64,000 nucleotides of DNA. Source: CAVRTM01 sp963724015. GTDB lineage: Bacteria > Actinomycetota > Actinomycetes > Actinomycetales > Dermatophilaceae. Made by a program: the position numbers and the translations under genes. Numbering within the stretch: the first letter of the stretch is position 1; every line of letters begins with the position of its first letter. Under the pieces are notes generated by a model. It had not been told where the DNA came from, did not search any database, and saw only the letters and a list, made by a program, of their open reading frames with translations. Of the stretch, positions 18,865-26,556 are shown one piece after another. Where the stretch lies: contig CAVRTM010000004.1 in NCBI GenBank assembly GCA_963724015.1, forward strand, positions 951,585 to 1,015,584, read 5' to 3'.

Positions 18865-18932
18865 CTCGGTGTGTCCCTGTTGGGGCGGACGCGGTGAGTC
18901 GTCACCCCTGCGAGGCATGTCGTACCAGTGAC

Positions 18933-18990
18933 GTGACCGATGACCAATGGGACCACGTGGAGCCGGTGTTCAGCCGTTGTCGACGCAATG
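18933..18990 (+). pseudogene. possible remnant of an IS5-family transposase N-terminus
   Basis: The frame reads VTDDQWDHVEPVF, resembling the LTDEQWxxLEPLL opening of IS5-type transposases. Homology is lost within about 20 residues, and the rest, to 19116, is an arginine/proline-rich shadow frame. It lies directly after rip, at the left boundary of the accessory region. The match is short, so this is tentative. Confidence 0.25.
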
Positions 18991-19142
18991 CCATGCAGTT
19001 CCCGCACAGGCAGCGCATGGTGCTGCCTGGCTCCAGGGCGCCTTCATCGCCGCCACGCTGCGCCACCCGTCAGCTGCCCGTGGCTCCCCGGCGCGCACTC
19101 GCCGTCGTAGAGTGAGTCCGCGCAGGGGAGTGTCCGCGCGGA

Positions 19143-19406
19143 ATGCGGCAGTTCCGGACGTTTCATGCCGTTTCCTGCGAAAGTGACAAGCGCCCCGCCC
19201 TGCTCGCCGCCGCCCTGCTGGTCACCTTTCTGGTGGTACTGCTCACCCCAGCCACAGCGAACTACTTCTCACTGCTGCGCCCCGGCGGCCCGGAGATCCC
19301 GGTCGTCACCGCCAGCACCATCCTCTGGTTCTTCACCCTGCGCGCCTGCTGGCGCCACGCCGTGCTCGAACGCCTCCTCGGCCTGCCCCGACCAGACCAG
19401 TCCTGA
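19143..19406 (+). pseudogene. short two-helix fragment, perhaps the 3-prime end of a P-type ATPase gene
   Basis: The 87-residue frame holds two hydrophobic helices (LLAAALLVTFLVVLLTPATA and VVTASTILWFFTLRACW) and ends in VLERLLGLPRPDQS. The pattern of two helices with an aromatic loop (ANYFSLL) and a basic Arg/Trp/Arg end resembles the C-terminus of cation-transporting P-type ATPases of the CtpE kind, but I cannot confirm this by eye. There is no good ribosome binding site, and the first 15 residues look unrelated, as expected for a fragment. Alternatively it is a genuine small membrane protein. A terminator-like hairpin follows at 19571. Confidence 0.35.
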
Positions 19407-19570
19407 CAGCCGCGGCCCGACGCCTGACCACCAGCAAGCCGCACCCTCGAAACTGCCACTTCCACAGCCGGCTCCTATCACCGGCGTAGCGCCACGACAG
19501 CGCCGGCTGGCCGTCGACGCCCTTGTCGAGGAGTCGCCGTAAGCGGACAGACGACGGACATTTGCCTGAC

Positions 19571-19594
19571 AGCCCGCACACAAGCGGGCTCTTT
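19571..19594 (+). terminator. Rho-independent terminator-like hairpin
   Basis: A 7-base perfect stem (19571-19577 with 19584-19590), a 6-base loop and a following CTTT. It separates the two-helix fragment from the truncated DUF3500 gene. Confidence 0.55.
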
Positions 19595-19600
19595 ACCGTC

Positions 19601-20510
19601 TTGGCTCTCCCTGCGGCGACGAAGGCGAAGGTGACCTATCCCTTCAGCGACAGCCAGTCGCGCCAGACCTGGTCGAACTTCCCGGCCCAGCAGGTACCTC
19701 GCAAGGGCGTCGCGCTCTCCGCCCTCGACGCCGACGCGAAGACCGCCGCCATGGCGCTGGTCAAGACGATGCTTGCTCAGTGCTGAGGGGTATTTGCAGG
19801 TCGAGGCGATTCAGAAGGCCGACGACTGGCTGAACAAGAACAGCGCCTCGGGAACCGACAGCTTCGGCTCCGACACCGACTACTACATCGCCGTCTACGG
19901 CACGCCCTCGACCAGCGCCCCGTTCATGGTGCAGTTCGGTGGCCACCACCTGGCCCGCAACTACACCGACAAGGGCACCACGGCCAGCATCACCCCGGAC
20001 TTCACCGGCACCGAGCCCAAGAAGTTCACCATCTCCAACACCGGCGTCGAGCCGCTGAAGGAGAAGGCCGGAACCCTGTTCTCGCTGTTCGACTCCCTGA
20101 CCGACGCCCAGGACACCAAGGCCAAGCTGACGAGCACCATCAACGACATCTTGATGGGACCCGGCGTGGACAACGGGAAGTTCCCCACCAACACCGGGGT
20201 CAAGGTCAGCGACCTGTCGGCGACGCAGAAGAAGCTCGTCGTCGCCGCCATCGCCGCCTGGGTCGACGACGCAGCCCCCGGCGCGGCCGCCTCGCTGATG
20301 AAGACGTATGAGTCCCAGCTCGACCAGACCACCATCGCCTACGCGAACAGCAAGACCGTCAGCGGCGAGAACACCTACCTGCGCATCGACGGACCCCGCG
20401 CTTGGATCGAGCTCGTCAATACCCGCAGCCGCAGCACCCCCAACGTGCACTACCACGGCGTGTATCGCGACAAGACCGACGACTACGGCAGCACCAACCC
20501 CAGCGCGTGA
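19601..20510 (+). pseudogene. DUF3500 family protein, 5-prime truncated and frame-broken
   Basis: The family core is recognisable: KAKVTYPFSD, then VPRKGVALSALDADAKTAA, and after a break SAEGYLQVEAIQKADDWL, YYIAVYGTPSTSAPFMVQFG and GGHHLARNYT, ending near VHYHGVYRD. DUF3500 proteins are usually secreted proteins of about 350 residues. Here the signal peptide and first strands are missing, because the homology begins right after the hairpin at 19571-19594. Near 19780 one extra base puts a TGA in frame (LAQC stop), and the next frame resumes LSAEGY at once. The truncation looks real, since it abuts foreign sequence. The frame break may be a sequence error. The gene directly precedes a HupE/UreJ-like gene with only four bases between, suggesting a former operon. 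Function unknown. Confidence 0.7.
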
Positions 20511-20514
20511 CCAC

Positions 20515-22242
20515 GTGCTGACCAGCATCAGACGGATCGTGGCGCTCCTCGCGGGCGCCGCGATCCTCCTGCTTGCAACGGCCCCACAGGCATCCGCGCA
20601 CCCACTAAGCACCACCGCGGTCCTGCTCAACGTCGACGCGGGCAGGGTCACCGCCACCGTCGACCTGCCGCTGGACGAGCTCAGCATCGCCGTCGACCAG
20701 GAGCTCACGGCGACCACGGTGCTCCACCCGACGACGGTGAGGGACCTGCGCAGCTACGTCCGCGCCCACTTGTCAGCCACGGACGCGGCGAAGCGGGCGT
20801 GGACGGCCGAGGTCAGCGGCGGACACGTGAAGAAGGTCGACGGCGTCGACAACCTCGTCCTCGACGCCACGCTCACACCGAGTGGAGGCAGCGTCGGCGA
20901 CTTCGTCCTGCACTACGACGCCGTCATCGACAAGCTGGTCTCGCACCGCGTCTTCGTCTCGGCCCGCTACGGCCACACGGGTGCCTACACAACGTTGGCG
21001 ATGCTGTCGTGGCAGCGCACGTCAGTGCCCGTTGCCTCGACCTACGTCGCCTCGCAAATGGGAGGCTTCCTGCCTGCGATCAGTCTGGGGATCCACCACA
21101 TCGGCAGCGGCAGCGAGCACCTGCTCTTCCTGCTCATGCTGCTGCTGCCCGCACCCCTGGTCGCCCGCGCCCCACGGTGGGTGCGGGGTGACGACCTCGG
21201 GCGCGCCGGCCTCCGCGTCGTGCACGTCGTGAGCGCCTTCGCCGTCGGCCACTCGGTCACGCTCGCCCTCGGCGCCCTGGGCTGGGTCCACCTGTCCACG
21301 CGTCTCGTCGTGAGCGGCATCGCACTATCGGTCCTCGTGTCGGCGATCCACGCCATCCGGCCGCTCGTGCGACGTGGCGAGTTCCTCATCGCCGGCAGCT
21401 TCGGGCTGCTGCACGGACTGTCCTTCGCCGCGGTCCTCGACGCACTCAACTTGACCAGAGGTGGACTGGTGACCACCATGCTCGGCTTCAACTTCGGAAT
21501 CGAGGCCGCCCAGCTCCTCGTCGTCGCACTGGTGATGCCGTCGCTCATCATTCTCAGTAGCACGACCGCATACCCCGCACTGCGAACGACCACGGCGGTG
21601 GTCGGCGCCACCCTGGCGACCGGCTGGCTCGCCCAGCGGACCGGAGTGCTCACCACGAACCCGCTCGAACCCGCCGCAGACGTACTCGTCGACCATCCCT
21701 TCGTCGTCGCGGCCGGACTCGCCGCCCTCGCCCTCGTAGCAGCAGCAGCTCAGCGTGCGGGCCACCTACCCGCGACGGTGGCAGATGAGGCGCTCACGGA
21801 CGAGCCGGCTGCTCATCACCCGCCCGGGCGGAAACGCCCACAGGCCCTGCACAGTGGGTTCTCGAGACTGAGGCCATCGGCGCCGACCTCATCCTCTCCC
21901 TGCCGCTTCCACTCGTCCGCCGCCCGGCAACGACCGTCCAGCCTCGACCGGCGGCGTGTGGACGGCGCCCGCGTGTCGAACCTGGACGCTGAGACCGGAC
22001 CCCTCCGGTCCCCTGAGGTCGCCCCGCGTCCAGCGACGCGCGCACATCGGCATGACGGCGGACAGCGGCTACTAGGAGACTTCACGCAGGGTCGATGTCT
22101 GGCCAGACTCGATCCAGGTGCCCGGTGGGACGCTCTCAATTGCGGCTGCCCACCCGGTCTGGGGGTGTGGCTCTCATCTGGACTGCGCACCGCCGGGCAC
22201 CGTGACGAGGCGTGGGTCAAGAGGGGACTGCCCAGCTCGTAG
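20515..22242 (+). CDS. HupE/UreJ-like membrane protein with altered C-terminus
   Basis: A membrane protein of the HupE_UreJ_2 group, thought to handle metal ions (nickel or cobalt in characterised HupE), though its substrate is unknown. A signal peptide ends at ASAHP, leaving an N-terminal His as in relatives. An extracellular beta-rich part runs to about residue 180, and then comes the hallmark GIHHIGSGSEHLLFLL with His194, His195 and His202, followed by about six further helices to residue 430. After HHPPGRKRPQ the frame continues for about 140 residues of low-quality sequence to 22242, entering the presumed left end of the IS110 element. The normal stop was therefore probably lost. The GTG start at 20515 is four bases after the DUF3500 stop. 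Confidence 0.75.
   Translation: MLTSIRRIVALLAGAAILLLATAPQASAHPLSTTAVLLNVDAGRVTATVDLPLDELSIAVDQELTATTVLHPTTVRDLRSYVRAHLSATDAAKRAWTAEVSGGHVKKVDGVDNLVLDATLTPSGGSVGDFVLHYDAVIDKLVSHRVFVSARYGHTGAYTTLAMLSWQRTSVPVASTYVASQMGGFLPAISLGIHHIGSGSEHLLFLLMLLLPAPLVARAPRWVRGDDLGRAGLRVVHVVSAFAVGHSVTLALGALGWVHLSTRLVVSGIALSVLVSAIHAIRPLVRRGEFLIAGSFGLLHGLSFAAVLDALNLTRGGLVTTMLGFNFGIEAAQLLVVALVMPSLIILSSTTAYPALRTTTAVVGATLATGWLAQRTGVLTTNPLEPAADVLVDHPFVVAAGLAALALVAAAAQRAGHLPATVADEALTDEPAAHHPPGRKRPQALHSGFSRLRPSAPTSSSPCRFHSSAARQRPSSLDRRRVDGARVSNLDAETGPLRSPEVAPRPATRAHRHDGGQRLLGDFTQGRCLARLDPGARWDALNCGCPPGLGVWLSSGLRTAGHRDEAWVKRGLPSS
22118..22200 (+). ncRNA. candidate IS110 bridge-RNA region
   Basis: IS110-group elements encode a structured bridge RNA in the non-coding left end upstream of the transposase (established for IS621). 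Here the 5-prime flank of the transposase holds an 8-base stem, 22118-22125 paired with 22193-22200, closing a 67-base region with further G/C-rich internal pairing. The location and folding potential fit, but no bridge-RNA loop sequence was matched to a target site, so this is a lead only. Confidence 0.25.
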
Positions 22243-22294
22243 TAGCACTGCCCACCTCGTCGCCGGTACCGGTTCGAGGAGAGGCAGGAGCGCC

Positions 22295-23505
22295 ATGGAA
22301 CAGGTGGTCATCGGGGTCGATCCCCACAAGCTGTCCGCGACGATCGAGGTGGTCGACCGGTACGAGAGGCTGCTCGGGTCGGGTCGGTTCACCACGGACA
22401 AGGCCGGCTACGCCGCGATGCGCCGGTACGTACGGGCGTGGCCGCAGCGGGTGTGGGCGGTCGAAGGAGCCAACGGTGCCGGTCGGCCGTTGGCGCAGCG
22501 GCTGGTCGAGGCCGGTGAGCAGGTGGTCGACGTGCCGGCCAAGCTGGCCGCCCGGGTGCGCTTGTTCGACACCGGGCACAACCGCAAGACCGACGCCCGC
22601 GATGCGCACTCGATTGCGGTTGTCGCCGTGCGGACCCCAGGGCTGCGGGTGGTCTCGCCCGATGGTGATCTGGAGGCTTTGCGCATGCTCACCGACCGCC
22701 GCGACGAGCTGTCCCGGCTGCGCGTGCAGATCGTCAACCGGCTCCAGCGGCTGCTCAGCGAGCTGATCCCCGGCCAGCGCAAGAAGGACCTGTCTGCGTT
22801 GCAGGCCAAGGCACTGCTGGCCGCCGTGCGGCCCCGCGACATCGCTGGAAAGACCCGCCGCCGAATGGCAGTCGAGGAGCTGGCTGACCTGGTCGCGGTC
22901 GATGCCAAGCTGAAGAAGATCAAGGCCGAGCTCACGACCGCCGCAGGCAGCGCGGCTCCACGCTCATGGACATCTATGGCGTCGGGCCCGCCGGCGGCGC
23001 CCGGATCCTCGCCGACGTGGGGGACGTCGCCCGCTTCGCCGACCGGAACCGGTTCGCCTCATGGACCGGCACCGCACCCCTGGACGCCTCCTCCGGGGAG
23101 CAGATCCGGCACCGGCTCTCCCGCGCGGGGAACCGTCGGATGAACCACGTCATCCACGTCGCCGCGATCGTCCAGATCCGCCACGACACCGCGGGCCGCG
23201 CCTACTACCGACGCAAGCTCGCCGCCGGGAAGACGCCGATGGAAGCCCTGCGCTGCCTCAAACGCCGGATCTCCGACGTCATCTTCCGGTGTCTGGTCAC
23301 CGATGCTCCGCCCGCCGAGTACGCGGATGCCGGCACGGGCCCGGGAGGGCACTGCGGGGCGTCTCAAGAATCCTGCGCGGTCGACCTGCCCCCGCACATC
23401 GACACTTCGGATCAGCCACTTCCCGGACCCGCACCCACGACGCTACTCCCGGTACTCCGACCCCGACAGGCCACCACCAAGAAGGCTCCTCAACCCGCCC
23501 CTTGA
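22295..23505 (+). CDS. IS110-family DEDD transposase, frame break
   Basis: About 403 residues when joined. The N-terminal RuvC-like DEDD domain shows GVDPHK (first Asp), AVEGANGAG (Glu) and KTDARDAHSIA (last Asp pair). The C-terminal Transposase_20 domain shows MDIYGVGPAGGARILADVG, FASWTGTAPLDASSG and RLSRAGNRRMNHVIHVAA with the catalytic serine context. The two parts are out of frame by one base near 22945 (AAGSA then GSTLMDIYG). A single missing base would restore GSAGSTLMD, so the copy may be active if this is an error. ATG 22295 has AGGAG upstream. The enzyme would be guided by a bridge RNA. Confidence 0.85.
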
Positions 23506-23539
23506 CACAGAGGGGAGCCGGATGCGCGCGTTGCGAGGC

Positions 23540-23980
23540 TCAGCCGATGTGCTCGGCCAGCGAGACGATGATCCCTTCGGGCCCCCGGACGTAGGCCATC
23601 CGCCAGGTACGCTCGTACTCGCCGATGCCGCCGACCAGTCCGTAGCCCTCGCTCGCTGCCCAGTCGACCGCCGCCTGCAGGTCGTTGACCTCGAAGGAGA
23701 CGTTGCGCAGTCCCAGCTCGTTGGCCATGGCGGCCGGCGAGCCGGGCACGGAGTTGGGCCGCACGAAGCTCGCGAGCTCTAGGCGGGCGCCATCGTTGGG
23801 CGACTTCAGCATGACGATCTCGGTGCGGGAGTCGGGAATGCCGCAGACCGTGTCCAGGAACTCGCCCTCGACGAACGTCCTGCCTTCGACCTCCAAGCCG
23901 AGCGCCACGAAGAAGGCGGTCACGACATCGAGATCTGCGACCGTGATGCCGACGTGGTCGAAGCGTCGTACATGTGGCAT
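23540..23980 (-). CDS. VOC (glyoxalase/bleomycin-resistance fold) family protein
   Basis: A 146-residue protein made of two beta-alpha-beta-beta-beta modules. FDHVGITVADLDVVTAFF opens module one with the metal-binding His, and ARLELASF supplies the next ligand. Module two holds FEVNDLQAAVDWAA and ends GIIVSLAEHIG with a further Glu. Spacing and ligands resemble methylmalonyl-CoA epimerase and glyoxalase relatives, but the reaction cannot be named. ATG 23978-23980 has GGGAG nine bases upstream. It lies between the intact IS110 element and the C-poor tract, on the opposite strand from the transposase, and may be cargo or a bystander. Confidence 0.75.
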   Translation of the reverse strand: MPHVRRFDHVGITVADLDVVTAFFVALGLEVEGRTFVEGEFLDTVCGIPDSRTEIVMLKSPNDGARLELASFVRPNSVPGSPAAMANELGLRNVSFEVNDLQAAVDWAASEGYGLVGGIGEYERTWRMAYVRGPEGIIVSLAEHIG

Positions 23981-24090
23981 GGGCCGTGCTCCCGTCGTCG
24001 TACCGATCATGTCTTTGCCACGGTAGGCGTTCTCGGTAGCGAGGGAACCGAGGACGCAGTCCGTCACCGGGTGAGCGTCCGCAACTCGGT

Positions 24091-24480
24091 ATGATAGGAT
24101 GGGTTGGAAGGTGGTTAGGTGTGGGTGTGTTATTGGTGTTTGGGTGTGGTTATGGTTGGAGGGGGCGGGGGGAGAGGCTAGAGGGTTGTTTGTTGAAGTA
24201 GGTTGTTGCTGATAGCAGTAGGTTGAGGTGGAGGATAGTTGAGTAGGTGAGGTAAGTGGGGTGGTGGTGATGGGATGGAGTTAGAGATGGTAATGAGGTA
24301 TGGAGTGATGAGGTGATGTGGTGGTGGTGGTTAAGGATGTGATGGGTAGGAGCTGCTGGAGTAGGGGTGGTGGATGGGTGTGGGTGATGAGGGTTGTGAG
24401 GGATGGTGGTATATGCGAGGTTTGGTGATGGTGAGGGGTGTGGAGTGACGAGTTGTGTGTGGGTGCGGGTGTTCACGGGT
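24091..24480. other. C-depleted, G/T-rich low-complexity tract
   Basis: By my count only 11 of 390 bases on the + strand are C, while G is about half. Flanking DNA is ordinary GC-rich sequence. The tract has many GGTGG, GGTGAGG and TGGTGGTGG repeats without a fixed period. C returns gradually between 24480 and 24600. No convincing gene is present. The open frame on the minus strand exists only because its stop codons are suppressed by composition. It replaces the expected 5-prime half of the decayed IS110 copy that follows. It could be a true skewed repeat or an artefact of poor consensus sequence. Confidence 0.85.
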
Positions 24481-24619
24481 AGGGTGCAGATAGACGCGAT
24501 GACGCGCACTGTGCGCTGGTGGGATGGATGGTGGGGTTGCGCGGTGTGGTGAGGAGTGATGGTGCTGCGGCTGCTGGTGGATGGTGCGCTTGGGTGAGGA
24601 GTACACCCGCAAGATCGCC

Positions 24620-25357
24620 TAACTGCACGCTCTGCTGCTGGATGTTGCCCGGCGGAGCGAAGCTGTTCTTGTCCGCGGCGCAGGCAAAGACCATCCTGGC
24701 TGGGGTGCGCCGCGTGACTCGGGGGCAAGACCCGCAAACGGGTCGCGGCCGGCTGGTCACGAGACCTGCGAGCGGATCTACCGGCGCGAGCAAGGACGCC
24801 GACGAGGAGCTTAGAGGCTCTGCTGGCTGCGACCGGTAACATCGCTGTTGGAGCGGGACGGCATGGCCCGACCGGGGCGCGGGCTGCTGGTAGAGGTCGG
24901 GGACATCACGTTTCCCGAATCGGAACCACTTCGCGTCCTGGAATGGCAGCGCACCGATAGAGGCGTCCTCCGGCGATGTCGTGCGCCACCGGCTGTCCAG
25001 GGCAGGCAACCGTCAGATCAACGGGTGCTGCACAACGATGGCCATCGTGCAGCTGCAGTAACGCCCACCGAAGGGCGGGACTACTACGACCGGAGGAAGG
25101 CCTCGGGAAAGAGCTAGATGGAAGCCATGCGCTGCCTCAAACGGCGCCTGTCCGACATCGTCTTCCGGACCATGCTGGCCGACCTCGCAGACGGCAGAGT
25201 GGTGACGGGCCCGGGAGGGCAACGGGGTGACGACTCTGACTCCAGCGCGGCCGGCTCACAACCCCACACCGGCACTTCGGACAAGCCACTTCCCGGACCC
25301 GCCGCCACCAAGACTACGACCGCCCTCGCAGCCACCGGTTGACACAGAAGGGAGCCA
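24620..25357 (+). pseudogene. decayed IS110-family transposase, second copy
   Basis: Fragments in several frames align with the intact IS110 transposase at 22295: MLPGGAKLFLSAAQAKTILA matches the LIPGQ...LSALQAKALLA segment. Then GRGLLVEVGDI matches GARILADVGDV, RDYYDRRKASGKS then MEAMRCLKRRLSDIVFR match RAYYRRKLAAGKTPMEALRCLKRRISDVIFR, and the right end TTGACACAGAAGGGAGCC matches the other copy. In-frame stops (for example TAG at 25115) and several shifts show it is dead. The N-terminal half is missing, and the C-poor tract lies in its place. Confidence 0.75.
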
Positions 25358-25402
25358 TGACCGCGGAAAGCGGCGTGAGCGGACGTTCGGCGTCCGCGAG
25401 AG

Positions 25403-25555
25403 TCACACGGTGAAGACCTCGCGGCCACCTATGACACACCACGCGCCGCGGCCACTGGCCCGGGTCTCCCAACCGTCGCTGAGGAGCGCGTCGACCCACT
25501 CCTCCGGTGTCCGCGTGGAGTCGTGGCGACGCCGGAACCTCTGGTACCGCCACAC
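25403..25555 (-). CDS. possible 50-residue protein
   Basis: A short frame reading PEEWVDALLSDGWETRA then GRGAWCVIGGREVFTV has protein-like composition, unlike its arginine-rich neighbours in other frames. GTG 25553-25555 has no ribosome binding site, and an in-frame TGA lies two codons upstream. It may be a remnant of a longer gene trimmed by the IS110 copy next to it. The rest of the interval 25358-25660 shows nothing else. Confidence 0.3.
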   Translation of the reverse strand: MWRYQRFRRRHDSTRTPEEWVDALLSDGWETRASGRGAWCVIGGREVFTV

Positions 25556-25660
25556 GTCGGGTCACCGTAGGCCGGGCGTCCGACAAGCTGTGGTCGGACC
25601 GCAGGAGACCCTGGCAGCGGACCCCTGCTCTGCCCGACCCGCTAGGTCCAAACTGGCGAC

Positions 25661-26224
25661 ATGACGTCGTGGAACGCCCTTCTTCGAAACCAGTTCGAGT
25701 GGCACTGGGAACACCAGTTGGGCCCCCGCCTGGCAGGACTGTCGGACGAGGAGTACTTCTGGGAACCGGCCAAGGGCGCCTGGAGCGTCCGTCCTCGCGG
25801 AACTGCGACGACCCCGATGGCCGCCGGCGTCGGTGACTTCGTCATCGACTGGGTGTTCCCCGAGCCGGCTCCGGCGCCGTTGACCACGATTGCCTGGCGG
25901 CTCGGGCACATGATCGTCGGAGTCCTGGGCATGCGCAACGCGGCACACTTCGGTCGCGCACCGGTCGGCTACATGACCGCCTCGTATGCAGGCACGGCGG
26001 CCGAGGCGCTGGCGCAGCTGGACCGTGAGGTCGCGCTGTGGCTCGACGGCGTAGGGGCGCTCGGTGAAAGCGGCCTCGACCAGCCGTGCGGCCCGGCAGA
26101 GGGGCCGTTCGCCGACGCGCCGATGGCCGCCCTGGTGCTGCACATCAACCGCGAGCTGATCCACCACCTGGCTGAGGTCTCCCTGCTGCGGGACCTCTGC
26201 GCCCGCACCCCGCGGAGCGACTGA
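25661..26224 (+). CDS. DinB-family protein
   Basis: A 187-residue four-helix-bundle protein. The first helix opens with LLRNQFEWHWEHQLGPRLAG followed by LSDEEYFWEP. TIAWRLGHMIVGVLGMRN carries a metal-binding His. HINRELIHHLAEVSLLRDL near the C-terminus carries the last His pair, completing the usual three-His site of the DinB/YfiT (mycothiol-dependent) superfamily. Members include thiol transferases and proteins of unknown role. ATG 25661 lacks a clear Shine-Dalgarno sequence. It lies at the right edge of the accessory region and may belong to the native chromosome or to the insert. Confidence 0.75.
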   Translation: MTSWNALLRNQFEWHWEHQLGPRLAGLSDEEYFWEPAKGAWSVRPRGTATTPMAAGVGDFVIDWVFPEPAPAPLTTIAWRLGHMIVGVLGMRNAAHFGRAPVGYMTASYAGTAAEALAQLDREVALWLDGVGALGESGLDQPCGPAEGPFADAPMAALVLHINRELIHHLAEVSLLRDLCARTPRSD

Positions 26225-26556
26225 GGGCCGCGGTCAGTCGTCCACGCCTCGATGCCGAGCTCGGCCGCACGCGTAGTCCAAGCCCTCGGACTCGAACCCT
26301 GAGAGGCACACCCTTCGAAGGGTTCGCCGATCCACCACGCCCGGATTCTCTCGGGCGTCCGGAAGACTGACACCGCAGCACGCTAATGACCGGTCATCGG
26401 CAGATCCGCTCAACGGCGTGCGCCCGCGCTCCTGCCGATTCGGATACCCAGTACGAGGGGACGATGGCCTCGTCGGGCAGCTGCAGGGTCTGCCTTTCGG
26501 CGTACCGGGGGCATGGCGACCACGAGGGCGTCCAGCAGGTGGGAGATACTGGACGC
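26225..26556. other. non-coding interval upstream of ispG
   Basis: 332 bases with no convincing gene. A GATACT box at 26545-26550, six bases before the ispG ATG, may be a leaderless -10 element. Short tRNA-like strings near 26300-26330 do not fold as a tRNA. If the accessory region inserted between rip and ispG, its right junction is likely in or just left of this interval. Confidence 0.4.

Larger units (their letters stand above)
22118..23513 (+). mobile_element. IS110-family insertion sequence
   Basis: The element comprises a non-coding left part, the DEDD transposase and a short right end. IS110 elements lack terminal inverted repeats, so the borders are estimates. The right end is anchored by TTGACACAGAGGGGAGCC just after the transposase stop. 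A nearly identical string occurs at the end of the decayed second copy (25340-25357). The left border is uncertain by 100 bases or more. Confidence 0.55.

Noticed and set aside
24000..24700. The C-poor tract as a retron or diversity-generating element
   Set aside because: No reverse transcriptase gene or paired template and variable repeat is present in the window.
24150..24842. 230-codon open frame on the minus strand, rich in His, Pro, Ser and Thr
   Set aside because: It exists because the C-poor composition removes stop codons. It has no domain, no ribosome binding site and extends into the dead IS110 copy.
26280..26340. tRNA-like strings such as GGTTCG before ispG
   Set aside because: They do not form a T-arm with proper stem, and no acceptor or anticodon arm can be drawn.
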